64,000 bases of DNA from Alphaproteobacteria bacterium HGW-Alphaproteobacteria-4 (GCA_002842855.1 PHEE01000003.1:62001-126000), one strand, 5' to 3'; counted from the stretch's first letter, positions 33,430-43,756 are shown. The notes: generated by a model from the letters alone, not told the origin. Made by a program: numbers and translations.

Positions 33430-34581
33430 TTAGCGGACGAAGGCATCGCCAAAGCCCGCACCGCGCGCAATTCCCAGCGCCCCGCGCAGCGCATCGGCGC
33501 CCTCGAACGGCCCTGCATAGACAATCTGCAGCGCGCGCCCGCCCTGCACCACCTGCGCCGAGGCGACCGGCAACCCCAGCGCGCGCAGGCGGGCGCGGGT
33601 GGCCTCGGCGTTGGCGGGCACGCCGAACGTGCCGACCTGCACGAAGCGCGCGCCAGCGGGCACGGCCACGGCGGGTGCCTGCGCTTGCGTTGCGGGGGCC
33701 GATTTGCTTGACAGGGTGGTGTGCGTGGCGCTGCGCGTGGCAGCCCGCGCAGGTTGCGCGCTCATCAGCTTGGCGGGCACATCGTCGCTCCACATCTGTG
33801 CCATCTGTGCCGCGCCGCTTGCGCTGCCCTGCCCACGATAGGGGTTGAGCCGGTCGTCATCCCAAGCCGCGCGGTAACCCTGCGGCACCGCCACCGCAAC
33901 AGGCGCCGGGGCGACACCTGCGACACGAAGCCCGGGCACCCCGGCGCCATTGATATAGCCCACCGGGTCGGCGGTCTGCGGCCCGCACCGGACCACATGG
34001 CGCCCATCGGAAAGCATGTATCGCTGCGCCACCGGCGACAGGTTCGGGCAAACCGCCTGCGCATTGGTAACCGCGACCGTGGCAACAATGGTCGGAAGCG
34101 CCGGCGCCACCGCCCCGGTTTGCGCTACATAGGGCGATACATAGGCACCCGGACTGGCCACCGTCGCCACCGCTACCGGCGCCGTCGCGGGCACGGCAGC
34201 GACCGTCGGCAGGACCGGGCGCGGCACAAGGCCTGCCGGCGGTGGTGTGGTGGTAAGCGCAATTGTCGCGGTTGGTGCACCCACGGCAGCGCGGGGCGCC
34301 GCTGCAGGCGGTGCCGTGGTGGCAACCGCAGTTGCACCGAAAGTTGGCACATATCCACACAGATGCGCGCCGCCACGGTCGACCCGCGCCACCCAGTTGA
34401 CCGAGGTACCGACACCCGCGCGCACGAACACGCAACCTGCCGAGTCAACAAACTGTCGCCCGCTGTAGCCTGATGGCGGTACATCACGCGGGCTGTTGAT
34501 TTCGAGGCCCCGCGCCGGGCCACCGCCGCCACACAAAGCCACACCCATTGCCGCCGCCGAAATGAACCTTGAAAATCGCAT
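33430..34581 (-). CDS. SPOR-domain periplasmic protein
   Basis: This 383-residue protein has a signal peptide (about residues 1-25), two cysteine-bearing motifs (AGCVFVRAG, AHLCGYVPTF) near residues 50-80 and a long alanine/proline/valine-rich stretch. A C-terminal SPOR domain lies at about residues 310-383 (ARFVQVGTFGVPANAEATRA, LQIVYAGPFEGADALRGALG). SPOR domains bind denuded peptidoglycan at division sites, so a cell-wall or division role is likely. A perfect 16-bp palindrome lies 13 bases upstream of its start. It is the last gene after upp on the same strand, but with its own probable promoter. Confidence 0.85.
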   Translation of the reverse strand: MRFSRFISAAAMGVALCGGGGPARGLEINSPRDVPPSGYSGRQFVDSAGCVFVRAGVGTSVNWVARVDRGGAHLCGYVPTFGATAVATTAPPAAAPRAAVGAPTATIALTTTPPPAGLVPRPVLPTVAAVPATAPVAVATVASPGAYVSPYVAQTGAVAPALPTIVATVAVTNAQAVCPNLSPVAQRYMLSDGRHVVRCGPQTADPVGYINGAGVPGLRVAGVAPAPVAVAVPQGYRAAWDDDRLNPYRGQGSASGAAQMAQMWSDDVPAKLMSAQPARAATRSATHTTLSSKSAPATQAQAPAVAVPAGARFVQVGTFGVPANAEATRARLRALGLPVASAQVVQGGRALQIVYAGPFEGADALRGALGIARGAGFGDAFVR

Positions 34582-34593
34582 GACCGCCCCCGG

Positions 34594-34609
34594 TTTTACC
34601 CGGGTAAAA
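34594..34609. promoter_or_regulatory. Perfect palindrome TTTTACCCGGGTAAAA upstream of the SPOR gene
   Basis: This 16-bp palindrome has no central spacer and sits 13 bases before the SPOR-gene start and about 40 bases after the upp stop. It could be an operator; as a hairpin it would have no loop, so terminator function is less likely. Confidence 0.45.
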
Positions 34610-34646
34610 ATGCGACAGGATTGTGTCTAAGTAAAGAACAATTACC

Positions 34647-35279
34647 CTATTTTGTGCCAAACATGCGGTCACCCGCATCCCCTAGCCCCGGAACGATATA
34701 GCCGTGGTCGTTCAGATGGCTGTCCACGGCCGCCGTGACAATCGGCACATCGGGGTGCGCCTCGGTCATGCGCGCGATGCCTTCGGGTGCCGCAAGCAGG
34801 CACAGGAAGCGGATATTTCGCGCGCCCGACTTTTTCAAAAGGTCGATCGCCGCAACTGACGAATTGCCGGTGGCCAGCATCGGATCGACCACGATCACCG
34901 TGCGATCCTCAAGCTCGGCGGGAACCTTGTAGTAATATTGCACCGGTTTGAGTGTTTCGGGGTCGCGGTAAAGACCTATGAAGCCCACCCGCGCCGCCGG
35001 AATCAGCTCCAGAATCCCGTCGAGCAACCCGTTACCCGCGCGCAGGATCGAGATCAGCGCCAGTTTCTTGCCATCAAGAATCGGAGCATCCATGGCGCAG
35101 ATCGGGGTTTCGATGTGCTTGGTGGTCAGATCGAGCCCGCGCGTGACCTCATAAGCCAAAAGCAGGCTGATCTCGCGCAAAAGCCTGCGAAACCCCGCCG
35201 TTGATGTGTCTTTTTCGCGCATCAGCGTCAGCTTGTGCTGCACCAGCGGGTGATCGACCACGGTCAGATGATCAGACAT
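34647..35279 (-). CDS. upp: Uracil phosphoribosyltransferase
   Basis: This salvage enzyme makes UMP from uracil and PRPP. The 210-residue product has the normal length and the PRPP motif [20 protein letters not shown] (about residues 130-149), with uracil-site text near the C-terminus ([16 protein letters not shown]). It is the last gene of the cdd-deoA-deoB-add-upp operon and overlaps add by eight bases. It completes a route in which cytidine and uridine yield uracil and then UMP. Confidence 0.96.
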   Translation of the reverse strand: MSDHLTVVDHPLVQHKLTLMREKDTSTAGFRRLLREISLLLAYEVTRGLDLTTKHIETPICAMDAPILDGKKLALISILRAGNGLLDGILELIPAARVGFIGLYRDPETLKPVQYYYKVPAELEDRTVIVVDPMLATGNSSVAAIDLLKKSGARNIRFLCLLAAPEGIARMTEAHPDVPIVTAAVDSHLNDHGYIVPGLGDAGDRMFGTK

Positions 35280-36261
35280 CAGCTTTCTCCAGTTTTTTCA
35301 TGATCTTGTCGCGTGTATCAGGGTCGCAGAACGCGGCCTCGGCCGAGGTCCTGGCAATCCCGAGAAACACGGCATCATCCCAACCAAAGGCCTCGGCAAG
35401 GTGCGCATATTCGCGCGCCATGGTGGTGTGGAAGAAGGGCGGATCGTCGGTGGAAATGGTCACGCGCACGCCGCGTTCGCGCAGACGAGCAATCGGATGC
35501 GCGGGCCAGTCGGGGTAAATTCCCAGCGCAATGTTCGAGCCGGGGCAACATTCAAGCACCACGCCTGCCTCGGCAAGGTCTTCGACCAGCCGGGGGTCTT
35601 CAATTGCGCGCACGCCATGACCGATGCGCTCGACCCCCAGATCGCGCCATGCAGCGCGCACGCTCTCGGGCCCGCCCCACTCGCCCGCATGACAGGTCAG
35701 GCGTAAACCCGCCTCGCGTGCACATTCAAAAGACCATTTGAAATCAATCGGTTGCCACTTCTTTTCGTCACCCGCGAGACCAAAGCCCACGATGAAATCG
35801 CCCGCCGTTTCGGCCGCGCAAAGTGCAGTTTCGCGGGCCTTTTCGGGGCCGAAGTGGCGAATGGGCGTGACGATGCCGCGCAGCACGATGCCAAAGTCGC
35901 GCTCGGCGCCCGCCGCCGCTTCGTGGATCGCGGCGAGGTAGTCGCGCCAGGCACCCACATCGCGGCCACCGCAGAAGTCGGGGCTGAGAAAGGTTTCACA
36001 ATAAACGACCCCGCTCGCTGCGCTTTCTTGCAGCACCGCGCGCGTCAGGCGCGCATAATCCTCGGGCCGCGAAAGGGTCGAGGTGGCGACCTCGTAAACC
36101 TCCAGAAAGTGCCAGAAATCGCGATAGGCATAATTGCCGTGATCGTCGAATATACCGTTGATATTCATACGCTTTTCAAACGCGATCTGGCGGATGAAGG
36201 CGGCCGGCGCGGCGCCTTCCAGATGCAGGTGCAACTCGATCTTGGGCTCGATCACGGTCAC
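35272..36261 (-). CDS. add: Adenosine deaminase
   Basis: The enzyme deaminates adenosine and deoxyadenosine to inosine forms. The 329-residue product has the zinc and catalytic motifs: [17 protein letters not shown] at the start, [10 protein letters not shown] (about residue 189), [13 protein letters not shown] (about 207) and [11 protein letters not shown] (about 274). The chosen start is GTG 36261, which overlaps the deoB stop as GTGA; longer in-frame starts would run into deoB. It overlaps upp at its 3' end. Confidence 0.95.
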   Translation of the reverse strand: MTVIEPKIELHLHLEGAAPAAFIRQIAFEKRMNINGIFDDHGNYAYRDFWHFLEVYEVATSTLSRPEDYARLTRAVLQESAASGVVYCETFLSPDFCGGRDVGAWRDYLAAIHEAAAGAERDFGIVLRGIVTPIRHFGPEKARETALCAAETAGDFIVGFGLAGDEKKWQPIDFKWSFECAREAGLRLTCHAGEWGGPESVRAAWRDLGVERIGHGVRAIEDPRLVEDLAEAGVVLECCPGSNIALGIYPDWPAHPIARLRERGVRVTISTDDPPFFHTTMAREYAHLAEAFGWDDAVFLGIARTSAEAAFCDPDTRDKIMKKLEKADV

Positions 36262-37469
36262 AGAAAATTCCTCCCCGGCCCTCGGCAAGGCAGCCCGAGA
36301 TGGGTTGCCAGCGTGGCCGCAACATCGACAAAGGCGACCTGTCCGATCGCGCGCGCCCCCATGCCCCAACCGACCACCGGCACCCGCTCGCGCGTGTGGT
36401 CGCTGCCGTGCCAGGTAGGGTCATTGCCGTGGTCGGCGGTGAAGATTGCCAGATCGCCGGGGCGAAGCCGTGCCAGAAACTGCGCGGCGGCGGCATCAAA
36501 CCATTCGAGTGCGCAGGCATAGCCCGATACGTCGCGCGGGTGGCCATAAGCACTGTCAAACTCGACAAAGTTGGCAAATGTTAAGGATCCGGGTTCAGCA
36601 TGGTCGGCCAACCAAAGCAAATGTTCGAAAAGTGCAGCGTCGCTTTTACCCTTGTGAACCGCAGAAATGCCTCGGCCCGAGAATATGTCGCTGATCTTGC
36701 CGATTGCATGGGTCACTCTGCCCGCCTCTGAAGCCCAGTCGAGCAGGGTCGGCGCGGGTGGTGCGATGGCATAGTCGTGGCGGTTCGGGGTGCGCCGGAA
36801 CGCGCCTGGTGTGCCGGTGAACGGCCGCGCAATCACCCGTCCCACCCGCATCGCGTGCAGACGGGGGGCAAGGTCTTGGCAGAGCTTCAGCAACCGTTCC
36901 AGCCCAAAGGCTTCTTCATGCGCGGCAATCTGAAATACCGAATCCGCCGAAGTATAGCAGATTGGCCAGCCGGTTCGCAGATGCTCGGCGCCAAGCCGCT
37001 CCATGATCTCCAAACCCGCCGCGTGGCAGTTGCCCAAGACCCCGCCGGTGCCCGCAAGCCGCGACACTTCTTGCGTAATATCAACGGGAAAGGCAGGAAC
37101 TGTGACGGGGAAATAGGTCCAGTCCCACGGCACCGGCACCCCAGCCAACTCCCAATGCCCTGAAGGGGTATCCTTGCCGCGCGAAACTTCGGTGGCGGCG
37201 CCCCAGAGCCCGGCGGGCGTGGCACTTAGCCCCGGCGAAGGCGCGCCCGAGGCCAGCCGCAGCGCGGCGCCAAGCCCAAGCGAATCGAGCGTTGGCACCC
37301 GCAACGGCCCGCTGCGCCCGGTTTCGGCGCGCCCCCCCGCGCAGGCTGCGGCGATATGGCCAAGCGTGTTGGCGCCAGTATCAGGCTGGCCTGCGTTGAA
37401 ATACTCAGCGGCATCGGGGGCGCCACCGATGCCGCAACTATCGAGGACAATCAGAAACGCGCGCGTCAT
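36258..37469 (-). CDS. deoB: Phosphopentomutase
   Basis: The enzyme interconverts ribose-1-phosphate or deoxyribose-1-phosphate and the 5-phosphates. The 403-residue product has alkaline-phosphatase-superfamily metal sites: FLIVLDSCGIGGAPDA at the N-terminus and FTADHGNDPTWHGSDHTRER near residues 340-359. The central family text SGHWELAGVPVPW is present too. The start overlaps the deoA stop as ATGA. It links nucleoside phosphorolysis to pentose phosphate use in this operon. Confidence 0.96.
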   Translation of the reverse strand: MTRAFLIVLDSCGIGGAPDAAEYFNAGQPDTGANTLGHIAAACAGGRAETGRSGPLRVPTLDSLGLGAALRLASGAPSPGLSATPAGLWGAATEVSRGKDTPSGHWELAGVPVPWDWTYFPVTVPAFPVDITQEVSRLAGTGGVLGNCHAAGLEIMERLGAEHLRTGWPICYTSADSVFQIAAHEEAFGLERLLKLCQDLAPRLHAMRVGRVIARPFTGTPGAFRRTPNRHDYAIAPPAPTLLDWASEAGRVTHAIGKISDIFSGRGISAVHKGKSDAALFEHLLWLADHAEPGSLTFANFVEFDSAYGHPRDVSGYACALEWFDAAAAQFLARLRPGDLAIFTADHGNDPTWHGSDHTRERVPVVGWGMGARAIGQVAFVDVAATLATHLGLPCRGPGRNFL

Positions 37470-38776
37470 CCGGCCACCCGCTCGATCACCAGCGCGGGCT
37501 CGCGCGGGGCATCTGCGGCGAGCGTATAGGCTGCGGCCACGGCCGCCACCGCCGCATCGGCCGCCGTTTCGGTGGCGGCATGCACGAAAGCCAGAGGCTC
37601 GGCCTTGTCCATTTCGTCGCCGATCCGAGACAACCGCGAAAGGCCCACCGAGGGGTTGATGCGATCGCCGCCCACCAGCCGCCCACCGCCCAGCCGCACC
37701 ACCGCGTGGCCCAAGGCGGCACCATCGATGCGCGTCACGAAACCGTCACGCTCGGCAAGAACGGGGCGGATCACCGGCGCTGCGGGCAAGCGGTCGGGGT
37801 AACGTTCAACAAAATCGGCAGGGCCGCCCAGCGCCGCCACCATCCGCCCGAACGCCGCCGCCGCGCGCCCCGATTCCAGCGCCTCAGCAATCATCGCGGC
37901 GCCATCGGTTACGCTGTCTGCGAGTTTCGCCAGCGCCAACGCTTCGCCGCCCAAGGCCACGGTCACCTCCCAAAGGGCTGCATTCACGGCGGTTCCGGTG
38001 AGCGTTTCCATGCATTCGAGCACCTCAAGCGCGTTGCCCGCGGACTGGCCCAGAGGTTGGCTCATGTCGGTAATCAGCGCGACGGTCTTGCAGCCCGCGC
38101 CGTTGGCGGTTTCGACCAGCGACCGGGCGAGCGCGCGCGCATCGTCAAGCGTCTTCATGAAGGCGCCCGAGCCTGCCTTGACATCGAGCACCAACACCTC
38201 AAGCCCCGCCGCCAGCTTCTTGGAAAGAATGGAAGCAGTAATCAGATCAATGCTTTCCACGGTTCCAGAGATGTCGCGGATGCCGTAAAGGCGGCGGTCG
38301 GCGGGGGCGATATCGGCGCTGGCACCCACGATCGCGCAGCCCACCTCGCGCACCACTTCGCGCAGCCCGTCAACGCCGGGGTCACTGCGGTAGCCGGGAA
38401 TTGCCTCAAGCTTGTCGAGGGTGCCGCCGGTGTGGCCGAGGCCGCGCCCCGAGATCATCGGCACATAGGCGCCACAGGCCGCAAGCGCGGGTGCCAAAAG
38501 CAGCGAGACCGAATCGCCGATGCCGCCGGTGGAGTGCTTGTCGAGCACCGGGCCGGGCAGCGACCAGTCAAGCACGCGCCCCGAATCGCGCATGGCGCGG
38601 GTCAGGCCAACGCGGCCTTGCGTGCCGATGCCCTTAAGGTAGACGGCCATCGCAAACGCGCCCGCCTGCGCATCGCTGACCGCGCCAGTGGCCAGGCCAT
38701 CTGCAAACCAGCGCGCGGCATCTTCGGGCAGGCCCTGCCCGTCGCGCACCCCGGCGATTATTCCACGCGCGTCCAT
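37466..38776 (-). CDS. deoA: Thymidine phosphorylase
   Basis: The enzyme cleaves thymidine (and deoxyuridine) with phosphate to base and deoxyribose-1-phosphate. The 436-residue product carries KHSTGGIGDSVSLLLAP (phosphate site, about residues 80-96), SGRGLGHTGGTLDKLEAIPG (about 108-127) and LDVKAGSGAFMKT (about 195-207). Length is normal. Its start shares a base with the cdd stop. Pyrimidine-nucleoside phosphorylase activity is possible but the DeoA type is the better match. Confidence 0.95.
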   Translation of the reverse strand: MDARGIIAGVRDGQGLPEDAARWFADGLATGAVSDAQAGAFAMAVYLKGIGTQGRVGLTRAMRDSGRVLDWSLPGPVLDKHSTGGIGDSVSLLLAPALAACGAYVPMISGRGLGHTGGTLDKLEAIPGYRSDPGVDGLREVVREVGCAIVGASADIAPADRRLYGIRDISGTVESIDLITASILSKKLAAGLEVLVLDVKAGSGAFMKTLDDARALARSLVETANGAGCKTVALITDMSQPLGQSAGNALEVLECMETLTGTAVNAALWEVTVALGGEALALAKLADSVTDGAAMIAEALESGRAAAAFGRMVAALGGPADFVERYPDRLPAAPVIRPVLAERDGFVTRIDGAALGHAVVRLGGGRLVGGDRINPSVGLSRLSRIGDEMDKAEPLAFVHAATETAADAAVAAVAAAYTLAADAPREPALVIERVAG

Positions 38777-39168
38777 CAGGCACGGTCCATGTGGCTCGGG
38801 TCAAACCGCCCCGGCAGCAGATCGCCAACTGTCGTCTGCAACTGCTTGCCATCGGTCGTGGCCAAAGTGACGGGCACCTCGGAGCGGGCAAACTCGGCCA
38901 GCTTTTGCCGGCAGCCACCGCAGGGCGGCACCGGGCTTGGGCTGTCGGCGATCACGCAAAGCTCGATGAATTCGGTCTCGCCCGCAGCCACCATGGCGGC
39001 GATGGCACCGGCCTCGGCGCAAGTGCCTTCGGGGTAGGCGACATTTTCAACGTTGCAGCCGCGGTATATGGCGCCCGATTTGCCACGCAGCGCCGCGCCA
39101 ACCTTGAAACGGGAATAGGGGGCATAGGCGTTTTCGCGCACTTCTGCCGCAGCTTTCATAAGGGTCAT
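38776..39168 (-). CDS. cdd: Cytidine deaminase
   Basis: The enzyme converts cytidine and deoxycytidine to uridine forms. The 130-residue product, typical of the small tetrameric type, has the substrate and zinc motifs APYSRFKVGAAL, CNVENVAYPEGTCAEAGAIA (catalytic Glu next to zinc Cys) and PPCGGCRQKLAEF. The ATG at 39168 has GGAGG upstream; the in-frame ATG at 39222 is rejected. It is the first gene of a fully overlapping nucleoside-salvage operon and is divergent from maeB. Confidence 0.95.
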   Translation of the reverse strand: MTLMKAAAEVRENAYAPYSRFKVGAALRGKSGAIYRGCNVENVAYPEGTCAEAGAIAAMVAAGETEFIELCVIADSPSPVPPCGGCRQKLAEFARSEVPVTLATTDGKQLQTTVGDLLPGRFDPSHMDRA

Positions 39169-39277
39169 CGGCGCCTCCGGTCCTGCCGACGTGATCCTGC
39201 GCCGGGCACGCGGATGATGCAAGCCGTGGCCCGCTGCGCCACAGGCACAACCGGGCTATTCCCAGTCAGTCTAAAAC

Positions 39278-39293
39278 GGTTTAAGGTTAAACC
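39278..39293. promoter_or_regulatory. Inverted repeat GGTTTAA-GG-TTAAACC between cdd and maeB
   Basis: A perfect 7-bp-arm dyad lies 20 bp ahead of the maeB start. It extends to AAAC...GTTT on the outside with a one-base offset. It is a probable regulator-binding site for maeB, possibly also for the divergent cdd operon; the regulator is unknown. Confidence 0.5.
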
Positions 39294-39312
39294 AGTTTCC
39301 GGGGAGGCAACG

Positions 39313-41592
39313 ATGGACGAGACACGGCACGAAAACGCCCGCGCGGCAGCGCTGGAATACCACGAGTTTCCGAAGCCGGGCAAACTCGAGATCCGCGCCA
39401 CCAAGCCGCTTGCAAACGGCCGCGACCTGAGCCGGGCCTATTCGCCCGGTGTGGCCGAAGCCTGCCTGGAGATCAAGCGCGCCCCTGCCACCGCCGCGCG
39501 CTACACCGCCCGCGCGAACCTCGTTGGCGTGGTGACAAACGGCTCCGCGGTGCTGGGCCTTGGCAATATCGGCGCACTTGCGGCCAAGCCGGTGATGGAA
39601 GGCAAGGCAGTTCTGTTCAAGAAATTCGCCAATATCGACGCTTTCGACATCGAATTGAACGAGCCCGACCCGGTGAAGCTGGCCGAAATCGTCTGTGCGC
39701 TGGAGCCGACGTTCGGCGCCATCAACCTGGAAGACATCAAGGCGCCCGACTGCTTCATCGTCGAGAAGATCTGCCGTGAGCGGATGAACATTCCGGTATT
39801 TCACGACGATCAGCATGGAACCGCCATCGTGGTCGGTGCGGCGGTTACCAACGCGCTTCATGTGACTGGGCGCAGCTTTGACAATATCAAGATCGTCTCG
39901 ACTGGCGGCGGTGCCGCGGGCATCGCCTGCCTCAACATGCTGCTCAAGCTCGGGGTGAAGCGCGAAAACGTCTGGCTTTGCGATATTCACGGCCTTGTCT
40001 ACGAAGGCCGTGAGATCGACATGAACCCGCAAAAGGCGGCCTACGCACAGGTTTCTGACAGACGCACGTTGGCCGAGGTGGTCGATGGCGCAGACCTGTT
40101 CCTTGGGTTGTCCGGCCCCGGCGTGCTGACACCCGAACTGGTCGCCCGCATGGCCCCGCGCCCGATCATCTTTGCGCTCGCCAACCCGACGCCCGAAATC
40201 TTGCCCGAGGCGGTGCGGTCGGTCGCGCCAGATGCCCTTATCGCCACCGGCCGCAGCGATTACCCCAATCAGGTCAATAACGTGCTGTGTTTTCCGTTCA
40301 TCTTTCGGGCGGCGCTGGATGTGGGGGCAACCACGATCAACGACGAGATGCAACTGGCCTGCATCGAGGGCATCGCGGCACTGGCGCGCGCCACAACCAG
40401 CGCCGAGGCCGCCGCCGCCTACCGGGGCGAGAAAATGACCTTCGGGCCGGATTACCTGATCCCCAAGCCGTTTGACCCGCGCCTGATCGGCACCGTCGCC
40501 AAGGCAGTGGCCAAGGCGGCCATGGAAACAGGGGTCGCCACCCGCCCGATCGCCGACCTGCCCGCCTACAAGGCGCGGCTGGACGGTTCGGTGTTCAAAT
40601 CCGCCCTGCTGATGCGCCCGGTGTTCGAGGCCGCGGCCACCGCTACCCGCCGTATCGTCTTTGCCGAGGGCGAAGACGAGCGGGTGCTGCGCGCCGCCAA
40701 CGCGATGATCGAGGAAACCACCGACAAGCCGATTCTGATTGGCCGCCCCGAGGTGATCGCGCGGCGCTGCGAGCGCGCGGGCCTGCCGATTCGCCCCAGC
40801 GTGGATTTTGACATCGTCAACCCCGAGGATGATCCGCGCTACCGCGACTATTGGGGCACCTACCACGAACTGATGGCGCGGCGCGGGGTTACACCCGATA
40901 CCGCGCGGGCGATCATGCGCACCAACACCACCGCGATTGCCGCCGTGATGGTGCACCGCGGCGAGGCCGACAGCATGATCTGTGGAACTTTCGGGCAATA
41001 TTTGTGGCACCTTAAATATGTCCGCCAGATACTGGCGCGCGGCGGCTTGCACCCGGTCGGCGCGCTTAGCCTGATGATCCTCGAAGATGGGCCGCTGTTC
41101 GTTGCCGATACGCATGTCTACCCCGAGCCCACGCCCGAACAGATTGCCGCCTGCGTGATCGGCGCGGCCCGGCATGTGCGCCGTTTTGGCCTGGCACCCA
41201 AGGTTGCGCTCTGTAGCCACTCGCAATTTGGCAACCTCAACACCGATTCGGGTAAGCGCATGCGCGCCGCGCTGGAACTGTTGGATGCGCGCGGGGTGGA
41301 TTTTGCCTATGAGGGCGAAATGCACGTTGATGCCGCGCTCGACCAGGCCCTGCGCGACCGGATTTTTCCGGGCGCCCGGTTTGAAGGCGCGGCGAACGTG
41401 CTGATATTTGCCAACACCGATGCCGCCTCGGGGGTGCGCAACATTCTCAAGGCGAAAGCGGGCGGGCTTGAGGTAGGTCCGATCCTGGTGGGCATGGGCA
41501 ACCTTGCCCATGTCGTGACGCCCTCGATCACCGCACGGGGGCTTTTGAACATGTCCGCTATCGCGGGCACCCCGGTTGCGCATTACGGTTGA
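39313..41592 (+). CDS. maeB: NADP-type malic enzyme with C-terminal phosphotransacetylase-like domain
   Basis: The enzyme decarboxylates malate to pyruvate. The 759-residue product combines a malic domain ([35 protein letters not shown]), a dinucleotide site ([20 protein letters not shown], about residues 195-214) and a C-terminal region from about residue 430 resembling phosphate acetyltransferase ([20 protein letters not shown]). In characterised relatives that region is regulatory and not catalytic. The ATG at 39313 has GGGGAGG upstream. It stands alone between the nucleoside operon and prpE. Confidence 0.95.
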   Translation: MDETRHENARAAALEYHEFPKPGKLEIRATKPLANGRDLSRAYSPGVAEACLEIKRAPATAARYTARANLVGVVTNGSAVLGLGNIGALAAKPVMEGKAVLFKKFANIDAFDIELNEPDPVKLAEIVCALEPTFGAINLEDIKAPDCFIVEKICRERMNIPVFHDDQHGTAIVVGAAVTNALHVTGRSFDNIKIVSTGGGAAGIACLNMLLKLGVKRENVWLCDIHGLVYEGREIDMNPQKAAYAQVSDRRTLAEVVDGADLFLGLSGPGVLTPELVARMAPRPIIFALANPTPEILPEAVRSVAPDALIATGRSDYPNQVNNVLCFPFIFRAALDVGATTINDEMQLACIEGIAALARATTSAEAAAAYRGEKMTFGPDYLIPKPFDPRLIGTVAKAVAKAAMETGVATRPIADLPAYKARLDGSVFKSALLMRPVFEAAATATRRIVFAEGEDERVLRAANAMIEETTDKPILIGRPEVIARRCERAGLPIRPSVDFDIVNPEDDPRYRDYWGTYHELMARRGVTPDTARAIMRTNTTAIAAVMVHRGEADSMICGTFGQYLWHLKYVRQILARGGLHPVGALSLMILEDGPLFVADTHVYPEPTPEQIAACVIGAARHVRRFGLAPKVALCSHSQFGNLNTDSGKRMRAALELLDARGVDFAYEGEMHVDAALDQALRDRIFPGARFEGAANVLIFANTDAASGVRNILKAKAGGLEVGPILVGMGNLAHVVTPSITARGLLNMSAIAGTPVAHYG

Positions 41593-41672
41593 TGGCCCTC
41601 GAGAAGGATATTTTGGCAATCAATACGCCACAAGGCCGGCACCACCCAAGGCTGCGGCGGGCGCCACCTGAC

Positions 41673-41761
41673 TTTGCAAATTCGGCTGATCGCGCGGCAA
41701 AACCGGTCGGTTTCGACCTATTTGCAAAACTTTGCGGTCGCCTTATGCAGATTTCTGCAAA
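41673..41761. promoter_or_regulatory. TTTGCAAA motifs upstream of prpE
   Basis: TTTGCAAA occurs at 41673-41680 and 41721-41728 (the latter followed two bases on by TTTGCGGT), and a degenerate copy (TCTGCAAA) lies at 41754-41761, about 95 bp before prpE. From memory, the propionyl-CoA-responsive ScfR-type regulator PccR of Rhodobacter recognises paired TTTGCAAA; the spacing here differs, so the match is suggestive. Confidence 0.5.
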
Positions 41762-41855
41762 TTTCCGCCGTTCCCGGCCCGCTGCGCGCGGTAACATTCT
41801 TGCGGGAATCTTTGGCGGCGCCTAACAAGCTTCAAAGATGCGGAGGAGGCATGCG

Positions 41856-43748
41856 ATGGCATACAGCGACGTTTACGACAGCTGGAAAAAAGACCCCGAA
41901 GGTTTCTGGATGCAGGCGGCGGAGGCGATCGATTGGGTGAAGCCGCCCAGCAAGGCGCTTTTTGCCGAAAAGGCCCCGCTTTACGAATGGTTCTGCGACG
42001 GCGAGGTGAACACCTGCTGGAACGCAGTCGACCGCCATGTTGAGGCCGGGCGCGGCGACCAATTGGCGATCATTCACGTCAGCCCGATCACCCATTCGCG
42101 CAAGGGCATTACCTATGCCGAACTACAGTCGCGCGTCGCCAGTCTTGCCGGGGCGCTGCGCGCCAAGGGCGTGGAAAAGGGCGACCGCGTCATCATCTAC
42201 ATGCCAATGGTGCCCGAAGCGCTGGAGGCGATGCTGGCCTGCGCACGACTGGGGGCGATCCATTCGGTGGTGTTTGGCGGCTTTGCCGCGCACGAACTTG
42301 CGGTGCGCATTGATGACTGCAAGCCCAAGGCCATCATTGCCGCCTCGTGCGGGCTAGAACCGGGGCGGGTGGTGCATTACAAGCCCCTGCTTGACAAGGC
42401 AATCGAGGCGGCCGCGCATAAACCCGACTTCTGCGTTATCTTTCAGCGTGAACAAGAGGTTGCAAAGCTGACCGAGGGCCGCGATTTCGCCTGGCACACA
42501 TTCCAGTATGGGGTCGAGCCTGCGGAATGCGTGCCGGTGCGGGGCGACCACCCGGCCTATATTCTCTACACCTCGGGCACCACCGGCCAGCCCAAGGGGG
42601 TAATCCGCGCCACCGCCGGGCATCTGGTAGCGCTGAACTGGACGATGAAGGCGATCTACAACATCGACAAGGGCGACGTGTTCTGGGCGGCCTCGGATGT
42701 GGGCTGGGTGGTGGGCCACAGCTACATCTGCTACGGGCCGCTGATTGCCGGGGCCACCACCATTGTCTATGAGGGCAAGCCGGTGGGCACGCCAGATGCG
42801 GGCGCCTTCTGGCGCGTGTTGCAGAACCAGCGGGTGAAGGCGCTGTTCACCGCCCCCACGGCCCTGCGCGCGATCAAGCGCGAAGACCCCGAGGGCAAGC
42901 TGATCGACGACTTTAACCTGCGCCATTTCGATGCACTTTATCTTGCTGGCGAACGGGCCGACCCCGACACCGTGAAATGGGCGCAGCGGCATTTGCGGGT
43001 GCCGGTGGTCGATCACTGGTGGCAAACCGAAACCGGCTGGGCGATTGCCGCGAACCCCTTGGGTATCGAGGAACTGCCGACCAAGATCGGCAGCCCTTCG
43101 GTGCCGATGCCGGGTTACGATGTGCAGGTGCTTGATGAGGGCGGTCACCCGGTGCCCACGGGCGAGCTGGGCGCCATCGTGGTCAAGCTGCCGCTGCCAC
43201 CCGGCACGCTGCCCGGCCTCTGGAACGCCGAGGCGCGGTTCCGCAAGAGCTATCTTGAGCATTTCCCCGGCTATTACGAAACCGGCGATGCGGGCTACAT
43301 TGACGCCGACGGCTACCTTTACATCATGGCGCGCACCGATGACGTGATCAACGTGGCGGGTCACCGGCTTTCGACAGGCGCGATGGAAGAGGTTCTGGCC
43401 GGGCACCCCGATGTGGCCGAATGTGCGGTGATCGGGGTGGCGGATGCGCTGAAGGGGCAGCAGCCGCTCGGGTTCCTGTGCCTCAACAAAGGCGCCACGC
43501 GGGCGCCCGCCGATGTGGTCAAAGACTGCGTGAAACTGGTGCGCGAAGAAATCGGCCCGGTTGCCGCTTTCAAGCTCGCCTGTGTCGTGAACCGTTTGCC
43601 CAAGACCCGCTCTGGCAAGATCCTGCGCGCGACCATGGTGAAAATCGCCGACGGCGAACCCTACAAGATGCCCGCCACCATCGACGACCCCGCAGTGCTG
43701 GACGAGATTGCCGAGGCACTGAAGACGCTGGGGCTACCGGCAAAGTGA
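41856..43748 (+). CDS. prpE: Propionyl-CoA synthetase
   Basis: The enzyme activates propionate to propionyl-CoA through an AMP intermediate. The 630-residue product is an acetyl-CoA-synthetase-type AMP-forming ligase: YILYTSGTTGQPKGVIR (phosphate loop, about residues 230-246), WWQTETGWAI (about 388), YETGDAGYIDADGYLYIMAR (about 469-488) and the catalytic, acetylation-prone lysine in KTRSGKILRATM. NIDKGDVFWAASDVGWVVGH is usual in the PrpE branch. GGAGGAGG precedes the ATG at 41856. TTTGCAAA motifs upstream fit control by propionyl-CoA. Confidence 0.9.
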   Translation: MAYSDVYDSWKKDPEGFWMQAAEAIDWVKPPSKALFAEKAPLYEWFCDGEVNTCWNAVDRHVEAGRGDQLAIIHVSPITHSRKGITYAELQSRVASLAGALRAKGVEKGDRVIIYMPMVPEALEAMLACARLGAIHSVVFGGFAAHELAVRIDDCKPKAIIAASCGLEPGRVVHYKPLLDKAIEAAAHKPDFCVIFQREQEVAKLTEGRDFAWHTFQYGVEPAECVPVRGDHPAYILYTSGTTGQPKGVIRATAGHLVALNWTMKAIYNIDKGDVFWAASDVGWVVGHSYICYGPLIAGATTIVYEGKPVGTPDAGAFWRVLQNQRVKALFTAPTALRAIKREDPEGKLIDDFNLRHFDALYLAGERADPDTVKWAQRHLRVPVVDHWWQTETGWAIAANPLGIEELPTKIGSPSVPMPGYDVQVLDEGGHPVPTGELGAIVVKLPLPPGTLPGLWNAEARFRKSYLEHFPGYYETGDAGYIDADGYLYIMARTDDVINVAGHRLSTGAMEEVLAGHPDVAECAVIGVADALKGQQPLGFLCLNKGATRAPADVVKDCVKLVREEIGPVAAFKLACVVNRLPKTRSGKILRATMVKIADGEPYKMPATIDDPAVLDEIAEALKTLGLPAK

Positions 43749-43756
43749 GCGGCGCG

